Positions 6,744-7,177 of a DNA stretch of 7,177 nucleotides are shown piece by piece (position 1 is the first letter of the stretch; each line of letters starts with the position of its first letter). The DNA comes from Pseudomonadota bacterium. Its GTDB lineage: Bacteria > Pseudomonadota > Gammaproteobacteria > Steroidobacterales > Steroidobacteraceae. Location: assembly GCA_021792815.1 (NCBI GenBank), contig JAJYTX010000129.1, positions 1-7,177 on the forward strand. Reading direction: 5' to 3'. The translations under genes were made by a program, and so were the position numbers. The notes under the pieces were generated by a model. The model saw only the letters and a list, made by a program, of their open reading frames with translations, was not told where the DNA came from and did no database searches.

Positions 6744-7177
6744 ATGCTGAGACGAACAAAGATCGTGGCGACCGTCGGACCTGCGACCGACGATGTGGTC
6801 GTTCTGACCGACATGATGCATGCGGGAGTGGACGTCGTGCGGCTCAACGCTTCGCACGGCACGCTCGAGGACCGACGGCGCCGCCTCGCCATGGTGCGGG
6901 AGGCGGCACACCGGGCCAACCGGTGTGTGGGCGTGCTGCTCGATCTGGCGGGCCCGAAGATCCGCATCGAGGGCTTCCGCGACGGCAAGGTGACGCTCAA
7001 GGAGGGGCAGGCGTTCGCTCTCGATACCACACTCGATGCCAAGGCGGGTACCCCGGAGGCGGTCGGCTGCGCCTACAAGAACCTGCCGAGGGATGTGACG
7101 GCGGGCGACACGCTGTTGCTCAATGACGGCCAGATCGTCCTGTCCGTGGACCGCGTCAGCGGCACGCGGATCGAGAC
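6744..7177 (+). CDS. pyk: Pyruvate kinase (PykA-like), N-terminal part, cut by window end
   Basis: 144 complete codons of an enzyme that is normally about 470-480 residues; the rest lies to the right. Pyruvate kinase transfers phosphate from phosphoenolpyruvate to ADP, giving pyruvate and ATP. Seen here are RRTKIVATVGPAT (3-15), VVRLNASHG with the substrate-binding R33 and potassium-site N35 and S37, then LLDLAGPKIR leading into the B domain (LPRDVTAGDTLLLNDGQI). The LRRTKIV start and the GPKIR / NLP-x-DV-x-x-GD wording resemble the PykA (type II, AMP-activated in E. coli) branch more than PykF. Most family members have NFSHG; this one has NASHG. The ATG at 6744 follows the pgk stop by 4 bases and lacks a clear ribosome-binding site, suggesting coupling to pgk. 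A GTG at 6726 would add six residues, but GAGGAG lies only one base before it. No frameshift is visible. Confidence 0.94.
   Translation, partial: MLRRTKIVATVGPATDDVVVLTDMMHAGVDVVRLNASHGTLEDRRRRLAMVREAAHRANRCVGVLLDLAGPKIRIEGFRDGKVTLKEGQAFALDTTLDAKAGTPEAVGCAYKNLPRDVTAGDTLLLNDGQIVLSVDRVSGTRIE

Overview
This is a GC-rich chromosomal segment with strong G/C preference at third codon positions. It most likely comes from a proteobacterium. The close resemblance of the CpdA, Tkt, Gap, Pgk and PykA-type proteins to gamma- and betaproteobacterial versions suggests a high-GC gammaproteobacterium or a relative. That placement is from recalled family sequences, not from a search. I see no mobile element, tRNA, rRNA or CRISPR array.

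Left part (1-1232, + strand): the last 47 codons of one family 9 glycosyltransferase (heptosyltransferase-like), then a complete second one starting 9 bases after its stop. Their C-terminal ends resemble each other, so this looks like a tandem paralogous pair at the end of an envelope-polysaccharide or LPS cluster that extends to the left.

Middle (1249-2522): a minus-strand CpdA/Icc-type metallophosphoesterase (cyclic-AMP phosphodiesterase family) converges on the glycosyltransferase. Only 16 bases separate the two stop codons, and both stops lie in the arms of a perfect 10-bp inverted repeat. Upstream of cpdA is a gene-free stretch of about 490 bases, the divergent control region between cpdA and the next operon. 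It holds one plausible sigma-70-like promoter and a few short repeats.

Right part (2529-7177, + strand): a tightly packed central-carbon operon, tkt - gap - pgk - pyk. Spacings are 24 bases, a 4-base ATGA overlap, and 4 bases. Transketolase supplies glyceraldehyde-3-phosphate from the pentose phosphate (or Calvin) pathway. GAPDH and phosphoglycerate kinase convert it to 3-phosphoglycerate with ATP gain, or run in reverse. Pyruvate kinase makes pyruvate. The window ends inside pyk.

I found no clearly undescribed system. The gene content is recognisable housekeeping metabolism. The points worth a second look are the stop-codon-spanning inverted repeat, the long untranslated leader before tkt, the pairing of a cAMP-phosphodiesterase gene with the glycolytic operon, and a few details of start sites and residues.
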